The notes below the pieces were generated by a model. The model was not told where the DNA came from, did not search any database, and worked only from the letters and a program-made list of their open reading frames with translations. The translations under genes and the position numbers were made by a program. A stretch of DNA of 64,000 nt from Mycoemilia scoparia. Lineage: Eukaryota > Kickxellomycota > Kickxellomycetes > Kickxellales > Kickxellaceae. Position 1 is the first letter of the stretch, and each line of letters begins with the position of its first letter. The stretch spans positions 162,486-226,485 of the forward strand of contig JANBPU010000008.1 in NCBI GenBank assembly GCA_027575805.1, in the 5' to 3' direction. This document shows, in pieces, positions 36,701 through 47,204 of this stretch.

Positions 36701-38067
36701 CGTGCCCAGATTCTAGTAGAACCAAACCAGAAACCCAAGCAATAGGCAGCAAAGATGGTAAACATCATGAAGCCAATGCAAACACCGCTGATGATGCCTT
36801 TTTTGAAACTGAAGTTGTAAGCCTTAACGATCTCTTTGTCATACCTCTCGAGTTCACGCTCCTGGCTGTTGAAGGCCATGATGGTACGAATGCTCGAAAG
36901 GACCTCGTTGGCCACAGCGCCAGCGCCAGCATACTGGTCCTGACTCTTGGTTGCAAGCTTAGAAATGACTACACCCATGATACCGACGGATATGACCATG
37001 AATGGCAGAATAGCACACACAACCAGCGCGACACTCCAGGCCTTGGCAAAGGCGATGGCCAAACCAGCAACAAACATGGCAATGAATTGAATAACATAGC
37101 CAACCTTTTCACCAAACCCATCGTGTATGAGTTGAACATCGCCGCTGATGCGACTTGTCAGGTCTCCGGTAGGGATTTTATCGAACCAAGCGATGTTTTG
37201 CCTCAAAATCGACCGGTAGTAAAGCGATCGTATCCGTTCTGTCTGTCTTTCAGCCGCAATGTTGAAACATACGCTCATCAAGAAACCAGCAGCCCAGACA
37301 CCCAGACCAATGGCCAAGAAGTTCCAGCAGGCCTGCCTTGTGCTGTGGTCCAAGTTGTGGTCAGCCCGTCTCTTGAGCTCAACGATCGCTGGGTCGGTTT
37401 TGTCCGGAGCACTTAGATACTGGTTCATAACACTTGTGTAGTTTATAAAGTCGCCCATGGCACCACCAAATACCAGGATAAGCATTGGGCTGGCCACACC
37501 GACTAGGACGGCCATGAATGTACCGACTGCAATCATAATACGATCCCAGAGGTCGGCAAAGCGGTACAACTGAAGAAACGGGATAGATGGATAATCTTCG
37601 AGAGGACTTTTTTCCTTCTTTTCCTCTTCATCGCCTTTTTTGCCCTTCTTTTTGGACTTCTTGTCCTTCTTGCTCTTTTTCTTATCCTTCTTCTTGGAAT
37701 CATCGTTGCTGCTGCTGCTACTACTACTATCGCTATTATCATCTTCTAAAAGTTTTTCGTTGACAGACTTGTTTGATGGCGATAATGAGAATGCTGAACC
37801 AGGGGGCGGATTAAGAGTGGACCGGTTGTTTCCAATGTTGTCCAAAGGGCTTTCACGACTCTTTTCATACTCTGGGGTGATCTCGTCGACACCCCCCAGC
37901 CCTTTCTTTTTATCATTTGGGGCTTCGGCCAGAGATTCCTTGGTCGTCGCAGTTGAAGAAGAATACTTTGATATTTGTGACCGCGCGACACCATCGCCAT
38001 TGCCGCCATCACCAGGGACAGGGGTGGATGGGTTTAGGCGGCCTTCGTTTTCGTTCGGATTTACCAT
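33799..38067 (-). CDS. full-length ABCB transporter (multidrug/pheromone exporter type), 1422 aa
   Basis: A single-exon gene. ATG 38067 was chosen because the frame upstream of it opens only with TTG. The layout is TMD1-NBD1-TMD2-NBD2. Walker A GGSGCGKST is near residue 560 and the second, GGSGSGKST, near 1212. The ABC signature LSGGQKQRIAIARA occurs twice, near 669 and 1316, each followed by LLLDEATSALD (Walker B and D-loop). Both NBDs keep the catalytic Glu and the switch His (TIAHRLSTI), so both sites look competent. The first about 110 residues are Ser/Pro/Gly-rich, then a Ser-Asp-Lys-rich stretch (about 108-165) precedes the first helix, as in other fungal P-glycoproteins. It probably exports drugs, lipids or a lipopeptide from the plasma membrane. 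Stability of the Lys-rich part is unknown. It lies 535 bp upstream of the ESCO start on the same strand. Confidence 0.95.
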   Translation of the reverse strand: MVNPNENEGRLNPSTPVPGDGGNGDGVARSQISKYSSSTATTKESLAEAPNDKKKGLGGVDEITPEYEKSRESPLDNIGNNRSTLNPPPGSAFSLSPSNKSVNEKLLEDDNSDSSSSSSSNDDSKKKDKKKSKKDKKSKKKGKKGDEEEKKEKSPLEDYPSIPFLQLYRFADLWDRIMIAVGTFMAVLVGVASPMLILVFGGAMGDFINYTSVMNQYLSAPDKTDPAIVELKRRADHNLDHSTRQACWNFLAIGLGVWAAGFLMSVCFNIAAERQTERIRSLYYRSILRQNIAWFDKIPTGDLTSRISGDVQLIHDGFGEKVGYVIQFIAMFVAGLAIAFAKAWSVALVVCAILPFMVISVGIMGVVISKLATKSQDQYAGAGAVANEVLSSIRTIMAFNSQERELERYDKEIVKAYNFSFKKGIISGVCIGFMMFTIFAAYCLGFWFGSTRIWARQFDAGQVMTAFFSLLIGGFSLGGAAPNITHIATGRGCASRVYGIIGQESPIDSVDDSRGIKVNDIEGSIEFRNINFAYPTRTDIPILRNFSLSIKAGEKVALVGGSGCGKSTTVSLVERFYDPDEGQVLVDGIDVKEYNVRSLRQQLGMVTQEPVLFSTTIYQNIVWGAVDPETDPPTKEHVIAAAQAANAHSFISRLPDGYDTVVGEGGALLSGGQKQRIAIARALIRNPKILLLDEATSALDTESERLVQDALDRLSRSRTTITIAHRLSTIRSADRICVIREGQVLESGSHDELVMQGGEYAAMVKAQELRQKAREKVVGKAEEDDVDIERLVAEEIDRTKSIARRTSTHQTIKSINDEDKGGLGKFVITKPGPKRERSFGKLWNTFWENKKDLPTYILGILGAAVDGAVFPAFSVVFSKLMIVFGLTDEHEFKSQSRLYSLLFLAFGGISFIGMTCRVTFFTVGSEKLTRKIRYLSFKALLRQEAGFFDDENNGTGALTAKLATEAESINKVGTLVWPATVGAVSAIATGIIISFISDWRMSLIIIACLPFVVFAEYFQTQAMEGTSKGASKAQQEAGQAAAETIANIKTVASLTREHTFIAIFDEYNSEPYKNAVNSSYLSAFGYGFSQASMLLVYALAFFVGTRFVLNETLTMEDLFRVMFALMFSAYALGQLSQQATNYSNGLVAASDIYDLIHRETAIDSTSDNGASPEKFTGKANLQDVEFAYPIRPKAKILHGISLEANPGQTVALVGGSGSGKSTTVALLQRLYDVSEGGAFVEDIDVRDWNIRSLRDHISIVSQEPTLFGMSIAENISYGRTNATVQEIESAARDANIYDFIQDLPDGLNTNVGQKGGQLSGGQKQRIAIARAMIRNPKLLLLDEATSALDSKSEKVVQAVLDKAKLGRTTITIAHRLSTIQDSDLIVVFQRGNIVEKGTHDDLLMQNGVYAGLVQQQSLEVTH

Positions 38068-39993
38068 AGCAACTCCTTTAGTGACTTCAAGCAACGATTA
38101 TGTAGTGTGCCACGTGTTACCTTGGGAGGGTTGCAAGTAAAGGGGGGCTGTATTAGAGTGAGAGTGGCGTCAGAAGCAAAGTAATGAGTAAAGGAACCAG
38201 GAAAATGCAGGTGTGATTAATATAGTATAGTTTTTCAATTTACACAGATACACACACACAGACACAGACGCCTAATCGTCTGATTTGCTTGATGAGAGCC
38301 CACAACGAGTAGTGGTGTTGGCAAGGATATGTGCGAAGACTATTGACCCAAGCTGCAAGAGAGCAAGAGTGTGGGTGAAGTGTATGTAAAGGAGAATGAA
38401 AGAGATGCTAAAGTTACAAAGCTAGTAGTAAGAGCTAAGGTAAAAATAACAAATTAAAATGGGCGAGTATTAAAGGAATTGTGGTGAAATGGAGAGGGGG
38501 TCGAAGTCAGAAATTTTAATAGATACAGAGTGACACCAGAATGGAAAAGATGTTGGTGATTATATAACAGAAAAATTCGTTTCTTGGAGGGGACGAGCGA
38601 ACGAAGGAAGGAGGGCGGGAGAACAGGGTGTAGCTTTTTTGCCAAGAAGGGACTATTAGAAGATGGGCTATGTAGCTTGAGTGGCCACCCCCTTTCTCTC
38701 TCTGCCTCTTTCAAGGACAAATATACATATGAGAGTTTGTGGTGGTGATTGATGATGGCAGTGTGGCCACAATTTGACTAGACAGTCCGTAAAAAACCTA
38801 GCGAATGGGAGGATGGAGAGCAAGTGATCCTGGCTGGATAGCTTCCAGTAATTTAACGGAATGCCGCAGCATCATGCTGAACCCCGATAATAGCTGGAAA
38901 TCATGCTTACAAGCAGTGACGGACGGAAATCAAATATTCATGTTTGGGTCTTTTGATTAGGAAAGACCCTTTCAATCTTTGCAGCTTTTCCAATTTGCTG
39001 AGTGGATGGAGCTAGTCTGATTGTGGGTGTGATGATTGACCATCTGTATTAGCCTCGTCTACACACACTCCTCTCCTTTCCTTTACATTCGACCCAGCAC
39101 AACATTCTTTGGCTGGTTTAGTATGAATCTCGGCTTTATTGTCATACCTCTGTCGTCCTTTTACTCAACCATCTGGCCAATCAACCGGTTTTACTACTGC
39201 TGATCCCTGGTCAATTTAGGACTGCCAGTCTTTGTTACTAGGAATGCGAATATATTCAAAAAAGATCTCGGGCAAAGTGGTTTGACACTGAGAACCTCTT
39301 TAGGTGGTCTTTGGAGGACCGGGGACACACTTTTGTGTGTGCATGATAGAAAACATGAGTTTCTTGTTATAAAAGATCTATTGCTTACTTTGAGGCTAAA
39401 AAGATATTCTTGCCAAATGCCAGCTCTTTGACATGTCTTTCCTATTATAGGAAGCATAACTAGTCGCATTGGAAGGTTGTTTACAAACGAGATGGACCCC
39501 CAAATCCACACCAACAGCATAACTTTTCAACGTCACCGCAATGGTGAATACCGACTTTGGATATATTGCATCTGCCTTTACAAGATTAATCATTTTGGCT
39601 TATCCATCGAGGTTTCCAAGACTCTTATACAGATTGGCCTGTTACTGTTACCATCAGCATTATTAATCAACACTCGATTCCGACGGAGTCATGGAAATGT
39701 CATGGAATTCTCCATTTATTTTCAAGTGACCTGGTGATGGCCGTCACAATATCCTGAAGATACGAAAACCAAAGATCAAGGGATCGTGATAATAGGCCAC
39801 GCCTTTGCGTGCTTGTGCGCGCATGTTTGTGTCTCACGCTAAGCAGCAGTAATCTGTCAAACAAACAAAGCTTTCCATCACAAGGGCTTATGAAATTATC
39901 ATAGCCCCCTTGTAAGCCAGGTTTACTATTCATCATCTACTATACGTAATTGTCAATTCCAATAGGCCTTGTCCTGACTAACTAGTAGCCGTA

Positions 39994-40095
39994 TGGATCA
40001 TAATTTTTGAAGGGAACCTCCTCCATTTGGTGTCCAACGATTATAGGCGCAATCACAGCCAAATAAGTGACTAACCCTTCAAAAGTTATCTCCCA
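39994..40095. mobile_element. family-A MITE, complete (102 bp)
   Basis: The left end is TGGATCATAATTTTTGAAGG and the right end is CCTTCAAAAGTTATCTCCCA, with TA at 39992-39993 and 40096-40097. The interior is subfamily I (ACGATTATAGGCGCAATCAC), lacking the block that follows CAAAT in longer copies. Confidence 0.85.
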
Positions 40096-40378
40096 TATTT
40101 ACAGGGTATTATAACAACCCAAATCTTGGGCATGCCCTAAAACCTCCGCTTCTTGCCTCCTTTATCTTGTTTTGAAGGAAAGGTGGGCCCGGAACCTAAA
40201 GTCGACTAGCTGCAACACGAACTTCTAGAACTTCTGCGTACTTTAGCCTGTTCAGAAACAATCACCCACCCTAATGCCATTGTTTCTCTTCCTTCAGGGC
40301 TCATAATATAGCAATAACATTATCTGTGTGCAATGCTTGCTGTGGCGTCTCCCCTCATTCACACACTCAATCACATAA

Positions 40379-40540
40379 TTGGCAGAGGAATCTCCTAAGA
40401 TGTACCAACCAGAAGAATACCCTAGATAATAGCCAACAATCCGTCAGGCTCCAGCCAAAGTGTATATGGGATATGGGCTGATTTGCGGGGGAATGTATGA
40501 GGGCACCAATCTGTTTCCTTTTGATGGTGAGCTTTCCAAT
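40379..40540. mobile_element. family-B short dispersed repeat
   Basis: It begins TGGCAGAGGAATCTCCTAAG and continues ACCAACCAGAAGAATACCCT, AATAGCC, GTCAGGCTCCAGCC, ATGGGCTGATTTGC and CCTTTTGATGG, ending near TTTCCA. This is collinear with the copy at 43521-43673 along its full length. Confidence 0.75.
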
Positions 40541-41528
40541 TGCTTGTGTGGAGATGGATACACACTATGCCGGAACGCCTATCCTTATTTAAACTGATGA
40601 ATTGACAGGGGGTTTCAACTGTATCTACATTTTTTAAGGTCACACCATCATCACACCTTTTCCCGACTATTCTTTTCTTTCCAATATAGAACTTCTCCAG
40701 ACAACAATTTCCAAATAGCAACCATACAAATGCACGCCTTTTGCATTTGTATGGAATTTGGTCCCCTGTCGATGTTTTCGGAATTTCCGATCTATGCTTC
40801 TATATGGCTAAAAACCGATGGAATTAAGCCATACATAGAAGCATTGATTTGCTAGATGCTTATAGGGATAAATGATTGGAGATTAATCTAAAAAAAGGCA
40901 ACTACAAAGTGCTGTTTCAATAGAACTCTCCTTACTTCTCTCTATGTATAGATGTAGTATAAATAAGTCCATGCGAAGCCACACAAGGCCAATTCCAAAA
41001 ATAGTTTAGCCAGATGAATGCAATTTCAAACCTTTCCTATATACGGACATTCTAACGACTATATTCTGTCTATCTTGTTGGACTTTTTACTCTTTAACAA
41101 AATGCAACATGAGGAATGGCTTAATTGCTTTAGTAATGCCAACACATTTTTTTTTCAGAGAAAGGGTACTACAACCCAAACATAAACATTTCTTGCATAT
41201 ATATTAATTGCTCTTCCTGTTGCTGCTGCCAAGGTATTCTCAACCATTTCTGATACATCCCTTTATGGCACTGATGGTAAAAGGGAGGAGGATCTACATA
41301 AATGCCAAATGCACATTTGCATGTCTCGGTGTTGATCAGCTTTACATCACATTATTGTGACCCAATGTTGCTTTTTGGTATCTTGTGGAGAAAACTGTTG
41401 GCTTTGTGTAGTTTATAATGCCCAGTGTTTTGCTTCTTGTAAAACAGCCTGCTGAGTATTTACAAAAATTTCGACTCACAAAGCTTCATAGGTTGCTCGC
41501 GGTGTCTTGATCAAAAACTGCTGTGATT

Positions 41529-41648
41529 TGAGTGGTTATTTTTGAAGGGCTACTAATTTTCACTAGTAGCCTAGCTTCAACTTGCATACTAGCCAGCCTG
41601 TATTTTCAATTGACAATATTAATTTAGCCCTTCAAAAATAACCACACA
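41529..41648. mobile_element. family-A MITE, subfamily II (120 bp), TT-flanked
   Basis: The near-perfect inverted ends are TGAGTGGTTATTTTTGAAGG and CCTTCAAAAATAACCACACA. The flanks are TT on both sides (41527-41528 and 41649-41650). The interior matches the truncated copy at 3552 (GCCAGCCTGTATTTTCAATT). The well-paired ends suggest a young copy. Confidence 0.85.
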
Positions 41649-42730
41649 TTTGTTGATATATTACGGAGAGATCAAGATTTAGCTAGATACATATACCAGT
41701 CAGTCATATGTATATATCATTTCGCTTATCACTTAATCTCTGGACTGCAAAAAACATACCACCACGATTTATTGGAAGTTTGTGGCTAATGTGGCTGATA
41801 TTAAGCTGGATTTCCAGGGTATTACTTCTTTATATACATGATATTGTTGACTTCTTTCTTTGACATCAAGGAAAAAATTATGTATGTGTTGGAAAGTAAT
41901 CAGTGTACCGTTGTTCATCTTTAGTAGTCAAAAGATTATTGCGGGGCCTCTCTTCTTTATATCAAAGCCGCTGTCCACAAAGTTCTTGTTGTTGGCCTTT
42001 CCTCTGAAAGAGAAAGAAAAGATAACCTAGAGACCCTGTATTTATTTCAACATCGATCTGGTCATGAACTGTTGATATAACATACGACTTTTAACACTTT
42101 GCTGATTTGGTGTTTATATTAAGCAATAGGCAAAGTCTTTAAAGGTCATCAGGGGTTTTTAAAATCAAGCTTCAAGGACTGTAAAGTAAAACTCTCAGCC
42201 AGGATAAATAATTGTAGCAACTCCATAGTTTTAGTACTGGTATCAAGAAGTAGATGCAATGCATGTGCACTCAATAGCCTATGAGGCACTGATTTACAAA
42301 TAGATGTGACTTTGATGTTGTGATTTTAGAATGCTTATTCTTTAAATAGATAAAGCGGATCCAGGGACTGATTTTGAGTTGAGAACACTTTGAGCCTTGT
42401 TGAAGAGTCACGTCCATAGCAATCCTGGTTAAATAGATTTCGAGGTCTCTTGGTTAAAACATGACACATCATATTGTGATAGTTAATTTATTCCAATATA
42501 TGTGAATTTGCTTTATGAAGTGGCGTATTGTACTTCTATTGCTGTGCACAAATACATTCAATATCAATATTTTCTTGGCCTTTAAAAGCCCACGATAGCC
42601 TTCCACGCTTGAAATCTCTAAAGTTTTCTCCATTTTAAATATTTCCACACAAATTTATATAGCCTCTGCTTTTGTTATACACTCCTGCTTAATATTAGTA
42701 ACACTAATAAATCTAATTTTTAACTAGAGG

Positions 42731-43435
42731 ATGCAGCTCTCAGCCTTTTCCCCTATGACCATACTTGTGGTCGTTGCTGCCGCTACTATCACCACATTGA
42801 GCAGTGCTCCAGTCAAAGGTGAATATGTTACTGCAAATAATCGGTACTACTCGACTGTTCCCCAGGGATATTCAGTTGCAGAACCTACTTGCCCAGGTCC
42901 AGTTACCCTAGTAAAGATTCAACCCGTTGTTTACCCAACCACCGTCTTTTCCTATGATACTACGACGGTCTACAAAACCAAACTTTCAAGAACCACCAAA
43001 TATGTTACCAATAGTGCTGGCTATCCAGGGCCCGACGGCGTTACTATCACAATCACAGATCACATACCAAAAACCACCACAAAAACAATAACCAAGACCG
43101 CGCCCACCAATGCTAAATGCGATCCTGAGGATGATGAGTGGGCTGGTTGGTATGAGTGTGATGATGAAGAAAGTAGTGAAGATGGAGATTATCAAGATCC
43201 CACACCATCCGTAACACGAGGCAAAGTTACAACTACACGGACAACAACCATAACAAAGGATACAACCATATACGTGACTAAAAATAAGAGTAGCAATGTT
43301 TCTAACGATAGCTATGAAGACGAAGAAGGAGAAGGTAGTGATGATGGTAACCAAAACAAACCTACAGGAAATGTTGTCACTAAAGTCATTACAACCACCA
43401 TCACAACTGACCATACAGTCACTGTCACCAGATAG
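42731..43435 (+). CDS. secreted Thr-rich acidic protein, 234 aa
   Basis: It starts at ATG 42731, about 70 bp after a TTATATAG box near 42656. Residues 1-30 form a signal peptide (TILVVVAAATITTLSSA, probable cleavage before EYVTANN). The mature chain is dominated by Thr/Val repeats (TTTKTITKTAP, TTTRTTTITKDTTIYVTK, VITTTITTDHTVTVTR). Asp/Glu-rich linkers interrupt them, one carrying a pair of Cys near DPEDDEWAGWYECDDEE. Asn-X-Ser/Thr sites are present (NKS, NVS, NDS). There is no GPI tail or membrane segment. Such chains are usually heavily O-mannosylated cell-wall or extracellular proteins; I cannot assign it to a family. A family-B repeat begins 86 bp after the stop, so it may lie in the 3' UTR. 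Confidence 0.7.
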   Translation: MQLSAFSPMTILVVVAAATITTLSSAPVKGEYVTANNRYYSTVPQGYSVAEPTCPGPVTLVKIQPVVYPTTVFSYDTTTVYKTKLSRTTKYVTNSAGYPGPDGVTITITDHIPKTTTKTITKTAPTNAKCDPEDDEWAGWYECDDEESSEDGDYQDPTPSVTRGKVTTTRTTTITKDTTIYVTKNKSSNVSNDSYEDEEGEGSDDGNQNKPTGNVVTKVITTTITTDHTVTVTR

Positions 43436-43520
43436 ACACAACTATTATCATAAATTATACCTAAATAATGTAATCCATCAAAGCTTCAACTTTTTCTTTT
43501 AATAAATCTCGCAGGTCGTA

Positions 43521-43673
43521 TGGCAGAATCTCCTTTGAAGGTGTACCAACCAGAATAGTACCCTTGATAATAGCCAATAGCATGTCAGGCTCCAGCTGAA
43601 ATGTATAGTTTATGGGCCAGCTTGCAGGGAATGTGCGAGGGTACCAGTCTGTTCCCTTTTGATGGACAACTTG
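43521..43673. mobile_element. family-B short dispersed repeat, best-bounded copy (153 bp)
   Basis: It is bordered by TA on both sides: GTA|TGGCAGAATCTCCTTTG at the left and GACAACTTGCCA|TATA at the right. The ends TGGCA and TGCCA are inverted. The body shares long blocks with the copy at 40379 (ACCAACCAGAATAGTACCC, GTCAGGCTCCAGCTGAAATG, GTTCCCTTTTGATGG). No coding capacity and no pol III boxes that I can recognise. Confidence 0.8.
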
Positions 43674-45594
43674 CCATATAATATTAGAAATCCAATTATT
43701 ATTTTCTACTTATCACACTATCAAGCTAATACCTAATTTCTAAAAAGCTTTACTATTATGTGCCCCAAATAATATTGCCTTCCACTCTCTATTATTCCTA
43801 CCTTTTTAATGATCGTTTTCTACTCTAGGCTATATTCTTTATCTCCATTTCTTTGATAATTTAAATTTAAATTATAAAATATTTATTATGTTATACCCTT
43901 TCATTTTGTGTTTTTTGATTAATGATTTGAGATCTTGTATTGATTATAGATTTGGCATTAATTATTTTCAAGTAACAGTAATGCATGCAAGTACAATGGT
44001 GGTGTTTGATATTGATATTCAACCTTGTGAACAGATATATTTGATATGCGTTATTGAGAATAAATCGTTTTTAGCACAGTGAGCAGATAGGCCAACACAT
44101 AGGGGATATTTTAGAAGAGATAAAGGCTTGCTTCAAAAAGGGTAGTGCTATTTAGCCGTCCTCATCAAAAAGGAAAAGATACTATATTCCATTAAACAAT
44201 TCCTTTACAGTGCCCCACTTTCTCAAACAATTGGTGGTGTATAATTACATTTGTCCAATATCACACACCTATTCTAAACATTTCTGTATGTGTGCTGTAT
44301 ACCCACAGGATTTGTGCACCTAAATATCATATGCTCTAGCATAGAATACAGTCTATTCACATGCTTTGGCAATCGTATGTGGATATGGGACTTGGGAAAA
44401 GCTGCTTCAAATAAAATATCATTATATTCAATGCAATTGAAGCAATCCCTTTAATTATTCTCGAATAGCACTATTGTCACCTGTGACACTGGAATTGCTT
44501 TTACGAGTAGTAGGATAAGTTGTTATGGATATCAAAATACTATTATACGCGGTTATTTCTTGACTGCTTATTTCGCTATCTCTTAGATCTCCGCTCCACC
44601 ACCCTCATTTCCAAGATTTTGGATATTGGCTCTTAAAGAAACTCAAAAGTGTGCTAGAATGGTGCTCTTTATGGTCCACGCAAATCTAAATGGTAAATGA
44701 AAAATAACATTATGTCTATCATTGTTTTGGTTCAGCGAATGGGGCCCAATCATCTAGATGACACACGGAAACCACGTAGACAAGTAGAGAGAACAGGTTG
44801 GCTTTGTTTGTCTTTTTCGCATATCATAGAAGCGATGCCACGGACTCTTGTTAGTGCAAGCACTCGGTTATCGTGAAAAATTCTCACAGTAGAACACAAC
44901 AGACTTTAATACATTTTGCGTTGGCAATAGACAGTCAAATGATCAGAGAGAATTGATTGGAACCCTGATTCTTTCCATTGGCAGCAGCTACTACTGTATT
45001 GCCTGCAAGTCCTTTGTTTGTGTGTGGGCCTGCACATAGGATCTACACAAACACCATTCGATTTCATCCGAGGTGCTAGTTATTTCTTAGGCTGATTTTG
45101 GCTCTTGTACAAATTGATTTGCCAAGAACTAATGTCACTAGCCACAGAATAAAACATTCGTTCTACGAAATAGTATCCACTTGGTTGGCTTATTGGTTTT
45201 ATCAAATGATTTTTGTTGAGATTTCAGGGTCCTTGTAGCTACGATTTTCGTTAAACGGTACTCTATAAATTGATATGATCTTCTTACTGTATTGAAAGTT
45301 AGGGGTCTGTTTCGCTAATGTCCACTACCTAATATATGTCTAGAAGGGGAGACGGACTTTTGATAAAGTTATATCCGATGCAGGGCCAAGTCACATATTA
45401 ATACTGGCGCTTACAAATGGTTATAGGCCTGAGCATATAACCTGGCCGCTTTCCAACTCAACTAGGGGAGTTAAATTAGTTATTTCTTTAGAACCTTACT
45501 TTTCCCTTTTGATATTTAACTCTTTGGCCGGATCTTGTCTGTTTAAGCACTCCCCCCCCCCCCGACTAGTTGCATTTCCATCGCTATCAAAGGC
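43674..45594. other. intergenic spacer
   Basis: About 1.9 kb with no feature apart from a run of 12 C residues at 45552-45563, upstream of the esterase promoter. The 64-codon frame at 43888-44082 has no support. Confidence 0.55.
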
Positions 45595-45602
45595 TATATA
45601 AA
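45595..45602 (+). promoter_or_regulatory. TATA box of the GDSL esterase gene
   Basis: TATATAAA lies 43 bp upstream of the start codon at 45645. This implies a very short leader (the TSS is probably among the ACAACAG/CATTTCAATC bases). Confidence 0.6.
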
Positions 45603-45644
45603 CATCTTTTATAACAACAGCATTTCAATCACTAATTCCAAAAA

Positions 45645-46895
45645 ATGATTGTAAAGTCGCTTATCGCTAGTGCTTGCCTTATGCTTTCGGCCTTCACTTC
45701 TGCTGTTAATGCCGACAACACCAGCAGCACCGACTCAAGCCCATCCTTCATTGTATTTGGCAACAGTCTTTCCGATGACGGCAATGCCATGACTGTCCTT
45801 CATAGCAAGGCCTACTGGATGGGCCGCTACTCAAATGCCCCAGTATGGAATGAGTATGTTGCCAATATTCTCAACATGACTCTTGTAAACTATGCTTTTG
45901 GTGGCGCCACATCCTCCAACTCCGAATCTCTTAATGCCACTGCCAATGGCGTGACTATTCCAAGCTACTTGGATCAGATCAGCGCTTACCTCAAAAACAC
46001 CACTTCCACAAACTCCGGGTCAAAAAACAACTCCCAGGACTTGGTCGGCCTTGAAATTGGATCCAACAACTTCTTGGGCACCTTAAGCCACCCCCAAAGC
46101 CTCCTCTCCAACACCACTGGATTCGTTGAACAAATTGTCGATGATATTGTTACTGGTCTCAACCAGATGGTTGATGCCGGATATCGCCGATTCTTTATCT
46201 GGAACCTTCCTGCCATTTGGCTTACTCCATTGGTAATCAACAACAAGCTAATGAGCCAGGCCGCCAAGAGCATTGTCCAGTCCGCCAACACTAAGCTCAA
46301 CGAGACCATTGGCGGATATCTAGACCAAAACAAGGAAAAGATCGATTACCTTCACGTCTTTGACGTTGCTGGGCTTATGCAAATGACGATAGATAACGAG
46401 GTCAGCGAAGCCATGAACATCCATAATTTCACTGCTGCTTGCTTTAATACTGACAAGAAGACAAATGAGATCAGTATTTGCGATAAACCATATGAATACT
46501 ACTTCTATGACGGTGTTCACCCTTCCGCTCGCGTCCAGTACCTTGCTGGTGCCATTGCTGCCAACTACATCTCTGTTCCCAACTATAATGCCACTACCCA
46601 AGAACTCATTGATACAGTCAAGAAGTACGATATAGGAAATGCCACCGCCACCAATAACATCTTGGCTGATGACGGCGTTGTTGACATTGGATCATACCAA
46701 CCCAACTCCAACCAGAGTAGCCTTGTTTCCAAAGACAAGGACGACAAAGGTTCTTCCAAGAGCAAGGATTCCAAGGATAGTGAGTCTGAGGGTAGTGCTG
46801 TTGCTGCTTCAGAAATGAACATTATGAAATCACCCATTGCTCTAATGACCATTATTACTGCTACTGCTGCTGCTACTTCATTATTTTCCTTCTAA
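45645..46895 (+). CDS. secreted GDSL-type esterase/lipase with GPI-type tail, 416 aa
   Basis: A single-exon gene. The signal peptide is residues 1-23 (LIASACLMLSAFTSAVNA). The SGNH/GDSL hydrolase blocks can be followed in order. Block I is FIVFGNSLSDDGN with nucleophile Ser41. Block II has Gly in YAFGGATSSN (about 84-92). Block III is GLEIGSNNF with Asn141 or Asn142. Block V is FYDGVHPSARV with Asp289 and His292. Block I has Asn40 where the motif usually has Asp (GNSLS for GDSLS). Many N-glycosylation sites are present. The C-terminus is Ser/Asp/Lys-rich, then ends in a hydrophobic run (PIALMTIITATAAATSLF), as in GPI-anchored proteins. It probably hydrolyses esters of lipids or polysaccharides at the cell surface; the substrate is unknown. 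Confidence 0.9.
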   Translation: MIVKSLIASACLMLSAFTSAVNADNTSSTDSSPSFIVFGNSLSDDGNAMTVLHSKAYWMGRYSNAPVWNEYVANILNMTLVNYAFGGATSSNSESLNATANGVTIPSYLDQISAYLKNTTSTNSGSKNNSQDLVGLEIGSNNFLGTLSHPQSLLSNTTGFVEQIVDDIVTGLNQMVDAGYRRFFIWNLPAIWLTPLVINNKLMSQAAKSIVQSANTKLNETIGGYLDQNKEKIDYLHVFDVAGLMQMTIDNEVSEAMNIHNFTAACFNTDKKTNEISICDKPYEYYFYDGVHPSARVQYLAGAIAANYISVPNYNATTQELIDTVKKYDIGNATATNNILADDGVVDIGSYQPNSNQSSLVSKDKDDKGSSKSKDSKDSESEGSAVAASEMNIMKSPIALMTIITATAAATSLFSF

Positions 46896-47204
46896 ATAGC
46901 AATTTATAGATACATATTTATCCCTATTGCTATTTTTCATTATGCCATTTTTACCTGATATGCCTAGTTTATATTTGAAAACTGGTTGCTACTTTTAAAC
47001 TAATATAAAGCTTGAGCTTCAACAAATTGTATTGTTATACACCATGACATCTAAAGATCTAACTATCCTATAAAAAAGAAAAAGACAGAAACGCCAAACA
47101 CCATTAAAAGCAAAGCAATTTTGATTAAATGGGGTCGTCCATATAGGTCATATTGATATCCGAAAAAGAATGTCAAATATCACATAACAAAAGGACCCAA
47201 TTTC

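Larger units (their letters stand above)
38068..42730. other. intergenic spacer with repeats
   Basis: About 4.7 kb without a supportable gene. It holds the 5' region of the ABC transporter gene (CA runs near 38250), two family-A elements and one family-B element. The ORF fragments at 39194-39936 and 40422-40721 have no recognisable domain, and the latter overlaps the family-B copy. Confidence 0.6.

Noticed and set aside
36610..37416. 268-codon plus-strand frame.
   Set aside because: It is a mirror frame of the ABC transporter's first membrane domain and has no independent features.
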